The position numbers and the translations under genes are program-made. The notes beneath the pieces were generated by a model. The model ran no database searches. It was given only the letters and a program-made list of their open reading frames with translations, and was not told where the DNA came from. 64,000 nt of DNA from Tetranychus cinnabarinus (lineage: Eukaryota; Arthropoda; Arachnida; Trombidiformes; Tetranychidae): assembly GCA_022266195.1 (NCBI GenBank), contig WHVY01000006.1:5084001-5148000 (forward strand), in the 5' to 3' direction. Positions 24,828 through 36,135 of this stretch are shown here, piece after piece; within the stretch, counting starts at the first letter, position 1, and each line of letters begins with the position of its first letter.

Positions 24828-25685
24828 ACTCGTAATCATTAGGTCAAGTTACATGGACAAGAGTAGGTCAACCAACCTAAAATATTCAGAGCTATGGGTC
24901 ATTACAAAGTCCGTTAAGAAAAGTAAGCATATTTGACATAAGATCGATGACCATTCATATTCATTAAACCTTATGGTCCACCTTTTAACCTAATCATTGT
25001 CCTAATCATATTTTTCACCCATTATCTTTCTCTTTCCTCTTAGATCAACATTGGCTAACATGAGGCCGACCAAAGGAAAGTCCAGAAATTATTCTTTGTT
25101 TCTGTGGTCAATCATTTAAGTTTAAATAGCCTTGAGACTTGAACCAAAAAGAAGGAGAAGAAGAAGAAGAAGAAATGATGATGGCGAGGAGGGAAAAGTC
25201 TAAGTAACTTGAGTATCTTACTCTTACATCTTATATAATATTATTTGTTGAAGTAAAGACCAAAGACCTTGAACTGCCCTTTGGCTTAGGACCATTTCTT
25301 TGTAACACTATTTTAAGGTTTTCCTCTTTTCTTCTTTCTAAGATTATTTTCTCAGGACTTTCTTCCTCTTTCCCTCTCTTCCCTCTCTTTCCTTTCTCTC
25401 TGTCTCTCTTTCTATCACTCGCTCTTCTTCTCTTTCTTTTCTTTCTTCCCCAAAGTCTTAGTATTTTCTTGCAAGAAAATAAAAAACTCAAGTATAATAT
25501 TCGCTTTACCGTTTTTTATTTTTCTCCTCTCTTTCACCTCTCTTCCAGTCCTTTGAGTGGTTAGTTGATATTGAAGGTAATCAAAAATCTCAAAGGTAAG
25601 CTCGTTTTTTCACTTTACATAACAGCATTTGTTAAAATCAAAATATATCAAAAGGACCTTTGGTCAAATGTAACGGGACTTACAA
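24828..25685. repeat. Right copy of the large inverted duplication
   Basis: This is the reverse-complement partner of 17693-18484. The frame at 25231-25491 (minus) is a translation of its GA-rich tract, not a gene. Spacing between the two copies is about 6.3 kb and encloses the leucine-zipper gene. Confidence 0.75.
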
Positions 25686-28038
25686 GGTCATCCCAAGACT
25701 TTGCGAATTTAATGTTTTCTCATCTCTTTTCTTCTTTGCTCTCTTCTTTCTCCTTTTTTATCAATAGATTTCAGCATCATTCGTCTTGAATGACTCCCAT
25801 TATTTAACCTTTTATGATGGAAATTTATAATTGAATTTGTAAATTTGTTTATGCAGTCCACATCAATTGATCCAGGAAAAATCAAAGTCCATATATATAT
25901 ATACACACACACGATGCAATCTGTGGTTTAATATTAATGATGTTGGCTGTTAGTGAGGGAAAAAATCCACCACTTCTGATAAACTTAAAGCCATATGATA
26001 CATAAAGGATGGAAACAGATCTTGCAAAGTTGATAGCCAAACAAAGTTTCATTTAACCATTTACTACTTGATAATCTCGGACATTATTCACAATAATCAG
26101 TAATTAACTTGTCAGATAAATTGGCTTGGCTTTTGTAGGCGTTATTTGATTAAAACAATTGGTAAAAATTGGTGAACGCCATTTGAAAACATATTGGCTC
26201 AAGAATCATTTTAGGTTAATAACGACTAATAATTATCATTAGCATTACTATTATGGTTATTATCATTCACCATTATTCACAAGGACATCATAATAACCAT
26301 TTAATACGGGTTAAAACATTAAATTGTGAAGATGATCGCCATCATCATGTTCATCATAAGGCTGCTCAAACGATTCTCCGGTAAACATGAAGCTCAACCT
26401 GAATAAATTGGGGGAAAAGATTAGATAACGTATCAATGTTACTCAAATAACCAAATGTGGCTTACTAGTTGGATTTATAAATATAAAAGGTGAATTCAAT
26501 TATTTACACGAAAAATGGTGAAAAAATGGTGGAATCTATAGAAATAAGTGACCTTTAATTAGTTGCCGAACGCCAAGATTACAATTTTTTATCCAAATAT
26601 TTATACATTCTTGATTAATCAAACCTTATAAATAAACTGGAAAAGGATTGCTCAATTGGAGGGTCACTTTGAAGGCACTTAGCTAAACAACTGTCTGTAT
26701 AATAACATCGTTTGAGACTTAATTAACAAGACAATTTGGAAAGGGTCACTTTATTTTAAAATGTCAATCAAAATGATCATTGGCTATTAACAATCAAAAT
26801 ACCAAAGGGAAAGCAAAAGTTAAACGTGACTAGTTCATTTTTTGTGGATTAAGATAATTGCTGTGTATCAATTTCTCCCTTTACCTAATGATTGGTACAT
26901 AAATTCAGTCTTCTATCTCTCTTTACTCATCATCATCATCATCATCATCATCCATGGCCATTTGATGCAATATAATTTGGTGTGTGTGTGTGTGTGAATC
27001 AACATGGTGGATAGTTAATAAGGGAAGATGGTTAATAGTTATTCAAGTTAACCTCGATAAATTATTAAACTGGACTGGACTCTGGTTTGCTGTTGTTTTT
27101 GTTGCCAGTAAATTTATCGATCAAGTAACAATTAAAAAAAAAGAGAAGAGGCCAAGACAGTAATAAGAAAGTAATGATGGTGATGGTGAAAACAAGAAAG
27201 TAGCCCAGTGAAACACATAACCAGAACATGGATGAAGCCAGGGGCACACTGAGAGTGGGGAGTGGTTTAGAGTTGATAAAATCATTTCGGATGATTAAAG
27301 TAAAGATATTTAAAGAGTAACAGAGTAGCAAAGGTAAATTTGGAAAGGGATGGTCATCTGAATGCATAACTTGGATGGACTTGCTTGGCCTCTCCTGAGC
27401 TTCTTGATACTTTTTTTTCTCTCTCTCTCCCTCTTCTTTCCTCTCTGAAGGAGAAAGATAAATTGTAATACAAGTATTTATAAAGAGAGTAAAAATGAAT
27501 GAAAAAAGAGAAAGTTTTCTCTTCTTTAAATCTGTGTAATTAGTAATGATATTTAGCTTGTCCATCGGCTATTCACCTAATATTTATTGACCTTGAGGAT
27601 AAATTATTGCGTATCGTTGCAAAGCAAAGCAAACCAAATTTCCAGTTTACTTTCATCTTTTTTACCCTCAAAAGATGTTCATTTTAATTTGCTTGACTTA
27701 TTTGTAAATTGAAGTCTTTCTCTTTTTTGTTGTCACAATTAGATTGTCCCGATAGATATCCATAAACTTTTAAATGGTTGATGTCTCAAGTCTTTCAATG
27801 GTAACTTTAATTGTTGCAGTTGCTTTATTATAACTCGTAAAAATTAACCAAACAACATCTATTGAAAATAATGAACAAATAAGTAACTGTAATAATTGGC
27901 AGGTAATAATGGCATGAGATTAAATTTAGAATAACTTTGCGTTTCCAGTTTTTATATGAAAATATATGAATTTTTTTCCTTTCCTTGCTTTTTTGTTGCA
28001 AACATTAATTGTGAAACAGTTTTTTGATGAGATCAACT
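25686..28038. other. Spacer with microsatellites between the inverted repeat and MSH6
   Basis: An (AT)n(AC)n run lies at about 25891-25912, a CAT triplet run at about 26928-26953 and a GT run near 26980-26994. The reverse-complement partner of 20600-20890 occupies about 26134-26350. A 166-codon minus-strand frame at 27065-27565 has two hydrophobic segments but no recognisable family, and I leave it uncalled. A TTTATT at 27824-27829 reads AATAAA on the minus strand about 210 bases past the MSH6 stop and is a candidate polyadenylation signal. Confidence 0.5.
26134..26350. repeat. Right copy of the second inverted duplicated block
   Basis: This is the reverse-complement partner of 20600-20890, carrying the same anchors (ATTCACAAGGACA, TTAATACGGGTT, GAACGCCATTTGAAAACA). 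It is non-coding. Confidence 0.65.
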
Positions 28039-31000
28039 TTAAAACTTGACTTGAATGGACTGTAAAGTTTTGATTATGTTACGCAGCTCATTGATTGGTT
28101 TGTCTTCATCGTTGATTAGTGATCGCATTAATCTGTTTGCTTTACCAAATGTTTCAAAAGCTTTGGCTGTTTCATGAGCTTTACGAATAATATCAATTGG
28201 TATTCCGGCAAGCTTAGCAGCATTGAAACCATAACTTTTAGGACAAGGCCCATCAGTCAATTGATAGAGAAAAGTGATGGATTCATCCGATGGATCTTCT
28301 TCATTCTCATTTTCAACCATACAAGCCTGAATAAATAGTGAAAGTTTAACAGATGAAATTCAATAGATTAGCATTGGTAAATAAAAATAATAATGATTGT
28401 AACACAATTAAAAAGGCAACTTACCATATGACCAAGTTTAACTCGATCATCTTTGCAGAATTGTTCAACCAAGGAATGATAATGAGTGGAGAAAAGTGTG
28501 CGACATTGGATGTGCTTAATTAGCTCATTAATTACAGCTGAAGCAATAGCGGTTCCATCATAGGTTGAGGTTCCTCTGCCAAGCTCATCTAATAGAACAA
28601 GTGAATGTTTGGAAGCATTTTTCAAAATCAATGAGGTTTCGCTCAGTTCAACGTAAAATGTTGATTGACCCTCGGTAATACGATCGTAAGCACCAAGACG
28701 AGTAAAGATGGCATCAAGTAAACTTAAATGGCATTTTGATGCAGGAACATAACAACCAATTTGAGCCATAATTGCAATCAATCCAGTTTGTCTCATGAGA
28801 GTTGATTTACCTCCCATATTGGGTCCAGTAAGAAGAAGAAGTTGATCTCCTAGACTAATATCATTGGGAACAAAGTTACTTTTATATTTAAGAAGAGAAG
28901 GATGACGACCTTGTTCAATGGAAATGAAAGGCTTCTTTTCTGGATCAACCTCAATAATTGGTCGACTTATGGTTGCTCCCCACTTAACCATATTTGTAGA
29001 GCATTTAGTTAAACTAATCAAACAATCGACAAGAGCAACACACTTGACCACAGCGATCCAATCATTATAATATTTGGAAAAAGATTCAAAGATTCGTCTC
29101 ATAATATCTTTAAGAATATTTTCTTTTCTTTCTTCAGCTCCAGCCAGTTCAGTTAGCAGAGTGGTTATCTTTTCAGTATGAAACCGACGAAATCCTTTTC
29201 GAGATCCTTTCCACTCGTAATCATCGCTTAATTTTTTAGAAATGGCATCAGGAACCTCTAACATGTATCGAGTCTTGCCAGAATTAGCAAAAGTGACTTT
29301 AGCTCCCAACTTGGAAGATACATCACGACGAACCTGTTCCAAAAGATCTTGTACGTCTTTTTCATCACGAACAGCAAGATCATAATCTTCATCAACTTTG
29401 GACCGGGGAATTATTTTACCCTCTTTTTTGGCCAAATTATGGTCAAATGCTTCATCAAAATGTGTTAAGATTCCTGTAATATCAGGAAAATAACCTTCCG
29501 AGGGGTAAGAGGCACATTTAAGTAACAACTTGGATTTCAATTGATCTCGAACATTGTAAAGTAATTGACGGATTTGTAGAGTTATCTTAAATCCTTCCAA
29601 GGCAGCTAGAAAATCAAGAATCTTTCTTTTTGAATAAATGGCGTTATCAAATAGAACAGCACGCGCATCTGGATGTTCACGGCTTCTTCGTGCACAGCCC
29701 TGAGTATGTATTTTACTGAGTAACCTTTCTAAATCAGGTAATTTTGAGATCAGATCAGATAGCTCTTGTACAGTACTCTGTAAATCAGACTTTTTGAGAT
29801 CATCAATAGCATCTAGTCGGTCATTGATCAAATTGACATCACACAGTGGAGCACATAGCCAAGAACGGAGCAATCTTTTTCCAAATTTAGAGCCGCAATA
29901 GTCCATGGTATTAAATAACGTACCTTCAGTTCCACCAGCACTATTTTCAAATATCTCCAGATTCTTAAGTGAAACACTGTCAATAACCATATTTCCTTTG
30001 GCACCAATATTATTTTTATCTCCACAAGGTGGAACATATTTTTCGTAAAGTTTTAATGATAATAGTTCCTCGTCAATAAGACAAGATTTGAGGTAGAAAA
30101 TAACAGCACCGAGTGAACGAAGGCACAATTTAAATTCATCTAGAGGTTTTTGGCGCAATGCATCGGAAGGATCGGTCATATTCACCAACAAAGCTGGTAA
30201 ATCATTATTGTAATACTCTTGGTTAAGGGTTTTCAAAGTCTTTTCAGGATCCCAAAATTCTTTAGGTTTGAGCATAACTTTATTCACTGAAGGTAAACAG
30301 TTGGATATGATTTGTAACAACTTTGGTGATGCTTTGTTTCGCTCAAGGAGCAATTCAGCCGGTGGAAAACATGTAAATAAAGTGCGCAGTTTAGAGCAAT
30401 ATCGATCATCTGTAAATTGACTCAGGTAAAATTTTCCAATTGATGTTTCGATGAAACAAACACCAAATTTCGGCTCTTCGAGTGATTTCTCTGAATCTGA
30501 AAGCTCTGAAATGGCTAATAGATAAGTGGAATGTGGTGAAGATGGTTCAGCATCTAAAAAGGAAGATGTTCGAGTTCCAACAGTTGTTATTCTACAAAGT
30601 TCTCTAGCAACAACTGCATCTTTCTTTTTCTGGTTTTTACAGCGTTCATCACGTTGTTCGGGAGTTTCAGTTTGCTCAACACGAGCAATTTTGTAACCTT
30701 TCTGAAGCAAAACATCACTGAATCGACGATAAGACTTTTCGGGAAAACCAGCGTGAGCATATTCACCTCTCATAAAGAGCAAGTTCAATTCTGAGACTGC
30801 AATTACGGCATCCATATGGAAAAGCTCATAAAATTTACCCATCTTGAAGAAGAAAACAGTATCGTAATGGGAAGCTTTAAATTCCCACCATTGGGCATGA
30901 GCTGGAGTTTGTTTTTTGATGAAAGATTCTGGAATATAAAGAGTGGTTGGATCATATTCGGGATGATCAGGACGGCGACGTTGTTTATCCATTACTTTAT

Positions 31001-31652
31001 CAGGTTGGAGAAAATCGAATTTCAAATGAGGCCATTCACGTGCACCATCATTCTCCAATACTCCGACAGATTCATCTGTTTTAGCTGCCGAAAATGCAGA
31101 TAAACGGGCCACTGTTTTATCACTTAGACTAGATTTATTTTTGGTTCGAGGTGTTACTGCTCCTTTTGAAGGTGCTGCCTTTTTGGCTTTCTTTGGTTTA
31201 CTTTCAACAATATCATCATCCTCTTCATCATACTCAGACTCCGAGACGATAGGAGATTCATCAGAAACTGCATCAGCAGACGCATCACTTGATTCATCAA
31301 TCACATCAGGTTTATATTCATCTTCACTATCATCTTCTATGCGAACCCGTCTTCGCTTGGCTGGAGTATGATTTCTAGTATTTGGTCTTTTTCTAGATGG
31401 TGTTTTAAGCTCAGGACTTGTCTCTTCGCTAGCTGAACTAGGACCAGGGCTTTCCAGAAGCCTTTTGGGAACAATTCTGTTGTTATTTTCTCCTTCCTTT
31501 GCTTTAGGACTTTCTTTACATTTAACCGGTGTAACATTTTTATTGACATTTTCTTTGGTTTGATTTTTGATATCAGGCTCAGTTGTAGTTTTATTAGCAG
31601 CTGGCGATTTAGTGAACCAACGAAGAAGTGTTGGTTGAGATTTTTGAGACAT
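28039..31652 (-). CDS. MSH6: DNA mismatch-repair ATPase MSH6 (two coding exons)
   Basis: The coding exons are 31652-28425 and 28326-28039, separated by a 98-base phase-0 intron (ATG/GTAAGT ... TTCAG/GCT); the joint reads GHM-ACMVENE, as in animal MSH6. The protein is 1171 residues. MutS-alpha (MSH2-MSH6) recognises base mismatches and small loops in the nucleus. The N-terminus carries a PCNA-binding PIP-box-like peptide (QPTLLRWF) followed by a Ser/Lys/acidic disordered tail. The mismatch-reading F-x-E motif is intact (F274-Y275-E276 in GKFYELFHMDA). Walker A GPNMGGKS is at 943-950, the DE pair of Walker B at 1022-1023 (LLDELGRGTSTYDG) and the switch His follows in STHYHS. No PWWP domain is visible, unlike in vertebrate MSH6. 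The upstream in-frame ATG at 31790 is rejected because an acceptor (TATTTCAG) at 31671 places it in an intron, and MSQKSQP aligns with the usual start. It shares a promoter region with the RRM gene. Confidence 0.96.
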
Positions 31653-31670
31653 CTCAAGGCACAACCTAGG

Positions 31671-31825
31671 CTGAAATACATAGCAGAAGAGAAAGAAATT
31701 CAATTTATAGTTTAAAAACAAAAAAAGCCAATTACAATTAAAATTGATAAGAACTTCCAAAACAACATCGAAGGATCCAAATACCAACATAGAAAAATGA
31801 AAAGGACAATTTTCTCAACACTTAC
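31671..31825 (-). other. 5'UTR intron of MSH6 (155 bases)
   Basis: On the minus strand a donor AAAG/GTAAGTG begins at 31825 and an acceptor TATTTCAG ends at 31671, 18 bases before the MSH6 start codon. A non-coding first exon therefore ends at 31826; its 5' end cannot be placed. Confidence 0.65.
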
Positions 31826-31826
31826 C

Positions 31827-32918
31827 TTTAAATTATTTCAAAAGATGCAAACTAGTTAAGTTAAAGGTGCTAATCGAAACATTAAAATTACTAAATTAAC
31901 AAGAAACAAAAACAAATCAATCAGCTCAATCCTTAAAGAGTATCTTATCATGAACAATACATTTTTTAAAGAAAACAAAAACACATTTTTTGTGTCTTGG
32001 CGGGTTTAAAGTTTCTCCATCTGGTGGCATCAACTTAATCATAAATTAAATCAATTTAAAAATGTATGTCAAGATCAGCATAATTAATGCATTCAATTAT
32101 AACTACAAATAAAATGTGAAAAATTAATCGTCCAATCAATGAATTGATTAGACTCAATCTCAATTTGAATGTTGATGATTTATTGCTATTCTTAAGAAAC
32201 AATATTTATCAAGTTGAAATTTGATTTCTAAATCTCATGTTATTATCATTATTTACACAGTTTTATGTGTTATTTCTTGTAATCTTTTCAATCAAGAATA
32301 ATAGATGATTGTAATTAATATAAATAAACGATAACGGAATATTAAATTAACGCGCTTTTGTACAATTTTAAATTAGTCAATCAGCCCTCAAATATCAAGT
32401 AACATTATCTTGACTTAAACTTCGCTAAACGGGTGTACAAACCAGTAGAGGGCTCTGTACAAAAGTATGTTCTTACAATGAATTTTATTGTAAGAGTTTA
32501 ACTTCAAGTCTCTCTTTTTAAAATATAAGAGACAGATTTTTGTAGAGCAGTAAATCTTTTTTTCCTAGGAATCGGTTTTGCTGTGCCTTTAAAAAATTTT
32601 TTCTTTGTTTGTCAGAAATTAAATTGACTCAAAAATGTTATGCTTAACAAAATAGCTTAATTATCTTAATCAAGACCAATTCACATTTACAAGCAACGGT
32701 TTAGTCTAGTTTATTTTGATTGTCATTAGCGTTTGGGGAATTACTCTTGAGGTTGTCTGTAACTTCACCTCGACAAGTCAATTTTATTCGTAATCTTCCT
32801 TTTTGGTCTTCGCTTTTCTACGTATAAATCATCATTAACTTGCACCCTACTTTGACATGATGTGCTTTTAATTTTGTAAAGATATACTTCCATCTCTTTG
32901 TTTCTTCGTTTTTTTCTG
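31827..32918. promoter_or_regulatory. Shared intergenic and promoter region of the MSH6 / RRM-protein divergent pair
   Basis: About 1.1 kb separates the non-coding first exons of two divergent genes. A TATAAA at 32823-32828, read on the plus strand, lies about 90 bases before the donor of the RRM gene's leader exon and is a candidate TATA box. No TATA-like element is obvious for MSH6. No coding sequence is visible. Confidence 0.5.
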
Positions 32919-33056
32919 GTAAGTTAATTTCACTTTGTATCATCGTTTTGCCGGGAACCTTCCAGATAGTTTCCTGCCGGTTACCTTTACGCGGTTATTT
33001 TTCCCTTTCCTTGTTATTCGCTGGCATTGTTTAATGTTCACTTTTCTTTATTGCAG
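32919..33056 (+). other. 5'UTR intron of the RRM-protein gene (138 bases)
   Basis: The donor TTCTG/GTAAGTT starts at 32919 and the acceptor CTTTATTGCAG ends at 33056, 33 bases before the start codon at 33090. Consensus at both ends is good. Confidence 0.7.
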
Positions 33057-33089
33057 TAATCAAGTTTAAAAGATCTTAAAGAATAAATT

Positions 33090-34401
33090 ATGGATGCTGG
33101 TTGGGATACCGGTGCTGCTGCTCCTGATGCTTGGTCTGGAGGTGCTGCTGCTGGATCTGATATTAGTTTTGGTAATATATTACATTGGTATAGTTTTTTT
33201 GCTTTATTTACATTCATTTTTCCTGTTTCTTCATTGATTCGAAATCTTCCACTCGGTAGGCTTTACTAGTGCAGCAACCGGTGGTGAAACTGCAACTCCA
33301 TCGTCTTCTGGTGGTTACGCTGGTGCAAGTGGCTCTGGTGGAGGATACACTCGCGGTCTTAATGTTAAAGCACAGCTAAGTATTGAAAGATTACCTTTCG
33401 AAACATCAATTGAAACAATTAGAAACATCTTTGGACGCTATGGACGAGTTGCTCGGGTGGTGTGTGACTATAGAATTGCAGAAGAACGTTTAAATGTTTG
33501 GTTAGATTATGAAGACGAAAAATCCTGCGAGGTAATTCAACAATTGGCAGCCATGATCTTTTTTTAAACTTCTGTTTAATCTTCGTTCGATTATTATATG
33601 TATAGAATGCGGTTCGTGAAAATGGCCGTAAAATGGAAAGGAATACAATAGTTGTTCAAAAAAGTTCTTCTGGTGAAGGTGGCTTCGGAGGAAGTCGAGG
33701 ACCTAAAAAAGATGCGTGGGGTAATATTTCACGTGGACCAAAAGGAGATCGAGGTGAATCTCGAGGTGATACTAGCAGTAGTGGCTTAGCAACTTCCAGT
33801 GATACTACAGCTACTTCTGGTGATTGGGCATCTGCAGATTGGGGTGCTTCTACTTCTACAACTGACAACAATTCAGGTTTTGATTCTAGTTTCGATAACG
33901 AAGATCGTCGATCCTCTAGAGGTAGAGGCGGCGGTCGAGGAGGGCGAGATCGTGGTGGAAGAGGAGGTGGAAGAGGGTTAGTTCAAATTTTGATTTTAAT
34001 TTCCGCACTTTTAACATGATGATAACACATGCTAACTTTGAATTTTAGACTGAGACTTGCGTCTCAATGACACGAAACGCATGGGGCCATCTGAGTTACT
34101 CTGGGCAATATTACTTTGCTTTTCAACTTTTTATTGTTGCATATGATTAATTGCTTTTCTTTTATACAGTCGTGGCGGTGGTGGTGGCGGTGGTCGCTTC
34201 CAACCTTACGATAAAAGCGATGACTATGGAGAAAAATCAGCTCTTCCAGCATGGGACGACATAGTTGCCGGTAAATCATCCACATCTACAGCAACGCCAA
34301 AAGCAGACTGGGGAGGTTCCGGTGATGCCGATAGTGGTAACAAAGATTCCGTCCCCTTCAGCCAACAACCAACCCAACCTTTAAACATAGATTGGGATTA
34401 G
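33090..34401 (+). CDS. RNA-binding protein with a divergent RRM, an RGG box and Trp-Gly/Asp-Trp motifs
   Basis: Four coding exons, 33090-33171, 33260-33531, 33606-33976 and 34170-34401, join in frame (introns of 88, 74 and 193 bases) to give 318 residues. Residues 61-137 look like an RNA recognition motif: an RNP2-like LSIERLPF, helix SIETIRNIFGRYG, and an RNP1-like NVWLDYED lacking the usual RGFGF aromatics. Residues about 219-250 are an RGG box with a Gly run that crosses the last splice junction. Trp residues recur in small acidic contexts along the protein (GWDTG, DAWSGG, DAWGN, GDWASADWG, PAWDD, ADWGG, and IDWD at the C-terminus). The protein probably binds RNA in nucleus or cytoplasm; RGG boxes are usual targets of arginine methylation. 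I do not recognise the orthologue. The gene starts head-to-head with MSH6. Confidence 0.8.
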
Positions 34402-34872
34402 TTTATTTGTTACGAATATCCCCAGTGATGCACATTAATGCACTTATATTTGTATTTCTTCCATTTTCATCCTTTATCATACTTTATTATCATTTCCAAA
34501 TAATTCACCTTTATCAATGTTTTCAATTTTGAGATGTTAAGCTATCAATTTTACTTAAATAGAACTGACATATATTCATAAAGCCATTCAAATAACTTTC
34601 GTTAATGTTCGCTCTTTTACATTGACATGTGTTGTATTCTGCTTAATAGAGTATTCAATTGTAATTGCTGAAAACGGACTTTAATATTTATATAAAAAAA
34701 TCTATTTACTCATTTCTTGATTCATCATTCACGAGTTTACCTAACTCTTCAATAATCAAGAAGTTTGGTATAAGTGCGATATGAAAATGTATTTATTTTA
34801 AAGATTGTGGTTTTTATTTACTATCCAAACCAACTTCTTGTTAAACTTATGTTTATCCGATCATTAACTCAT

Positions 34873-34896
34873 GTTTGCGTGGCAAAGTTCATCAGC
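34873..34896 (+). promoter_or_regulatory. Cluster-wide upstream box 1 (copy A)
   Basis: TTTGCGTGGCAAAGTTCATC here matches boxes at 41521, 45093, 48292 and 51466, one upstream of each receptor copy. It may be a shared regulatory element or simply retained duplication sequence. Confidence 0.45.
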
Positions 34897-35990
34897 TAAT
34901 TAACCCGAAATTTCATTTCAATACAAAATATAACCTTGGTTTTGGTTGTTAGTTTGCTTTCCACAATTCAATTACTCGTTAAAGATTCATTAATGAGTAG
35001 AAGAGTAAATTATCGATTGTTCAATCTCATTTCTTCATCAGTTAATGTTGTCAGTTAATAGTGTCTGTAAGTACTATGTTTCAATGTGATAGTACCATTA
35101 TTAGAAATGTAATTAGTTTTTATTTTTTAATGTACTTGGCTTAATGAGATAAAATTAGAATTTGAATGATTAAAGAATCAAAACTGAATAATCGAACTGG
35201 CAAGAGTTTATTATACGTTTGCACTTTTGTCCCTACACTGGTAGCTGCACTTAACGCTACAAATCGGTCAATCATAATTCACAATCATAGTCGCCATCTA
35301 ATTATTCGGACTTGATATGCTGACCTTCAGCAACAAAAGTCCAACTTAATCATGAACACGAGGTTGTATTAAAAATGAATTAGGTATTCAGAACCAGCAT
35401 TTAAAATTACATTTATAAAGATTTATTTCATGAGAATATTTCATCAGGCGATTTTCGAATCTTCAGATTTTCTATTCATTTGTGGATTAGCTTTTCTAAT
35501 TGTACTAAATTGGGCAATATTTTGCCCAAATTTATTTCACGAACGTTACCTTTGTTGGTCCATTATAGCAATGCTACCAATCACGAAGTATAACAGAGTT
35601 GACAATCACGAACTTAATTAATAAATCCTTAGTGTATATTGAGTTTATTATAGCTTTACTTCATTATTAATCAAATGCAATATAAAATGAATTTCACCAA
35701 AATCTTTAATAATCAATCAGATTCTACGATTGAAACTGAAACTTTTAATTATGCATAACATTGATTTCTTAGCAGATAATAATGAATATAAAGTTAATGA
35801 GCTAGGTGAGAAAGAGGGAGAATGAAATTAAATTTGCTAAAAAAATTAAAATTAAGGTGAGCTTTATTTACTCTGTAATATTGTTTTTGGCTGGAAAATT
35901 TTTATTTCAACTCCTGAGAATTGCTAGACTTAGGATTTCTTTTGATTTTTACATTAAAACTAAAACTGTGGTTGAATGTCTGAGAAAGTA

Positions 35991-36026
35991 AATGAACAGG
36001 ACCACGCAACAGGCCTGATAATGAAG
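35991..36026 (+). promoter_or_regulatory. Cluster upstream box 2 (copy A)
   Basis: AATGAACAGGACCACGCAAC followed by a GATAATGAAG tail recurs just before copies B (42143-42178) and D (about 53839-53874), 110-150 bases before the favoured start codons. Copies C and P lack it. It may be core promoter or leader sequence. Confidence 0.45.
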
Positions 36027-36135
36027 ATATTGAGACTGTATAATGAAAAGTAATCTCGAAGCAATTAGAAACTTCACTCAGATTCTGTTTTTGCTACATT
36101 TTGTTTACACACTTTATGACCTGACAGTTTTCAAG

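Larger units (their letters stand above)
34402..36135. other. Spacer between the RRM gene and the chemoreceptor cluster
   Basis: No further gene is visible. It contains the 3'UTR of the RRM gene, for which I cannot pick a convincing polyadenylation signal, and then the upstream flank of receptor copy A. That flank carries two sequences found before other copies: a TTTGCGTGG(C/T)AAAGTTCAT box at 34873 and an AATGAACAGGACCACGCAA box at 35991. Confidence 0.55.

Noticed and set aside
27065..27565. 166-codon minus-strand frame with two hydrophobic stretches
   Set aside because: The frame is rich in Leu, Phe, Ile and Thr from pyrimidine-rich DNA, there is no recognisable family, and no splice or polyadenylation context supports it.
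31653..31790. 46 extra in-frame codons upstream of MSH6
   Set aside because: A splice acceptor at 31671 and a strong donor at 31826 place this ATG inside a leader intron, and the MSQKSQP start with its PIP-like peptide fits the family.
36043..36135. Upstream in-frame ATGs of receptor copies A and B as the true starts
   Set aside because: Both copies could be extended by 31 residues, but copies C and D have no matching ATG, and the downstream Met aligns in all four.
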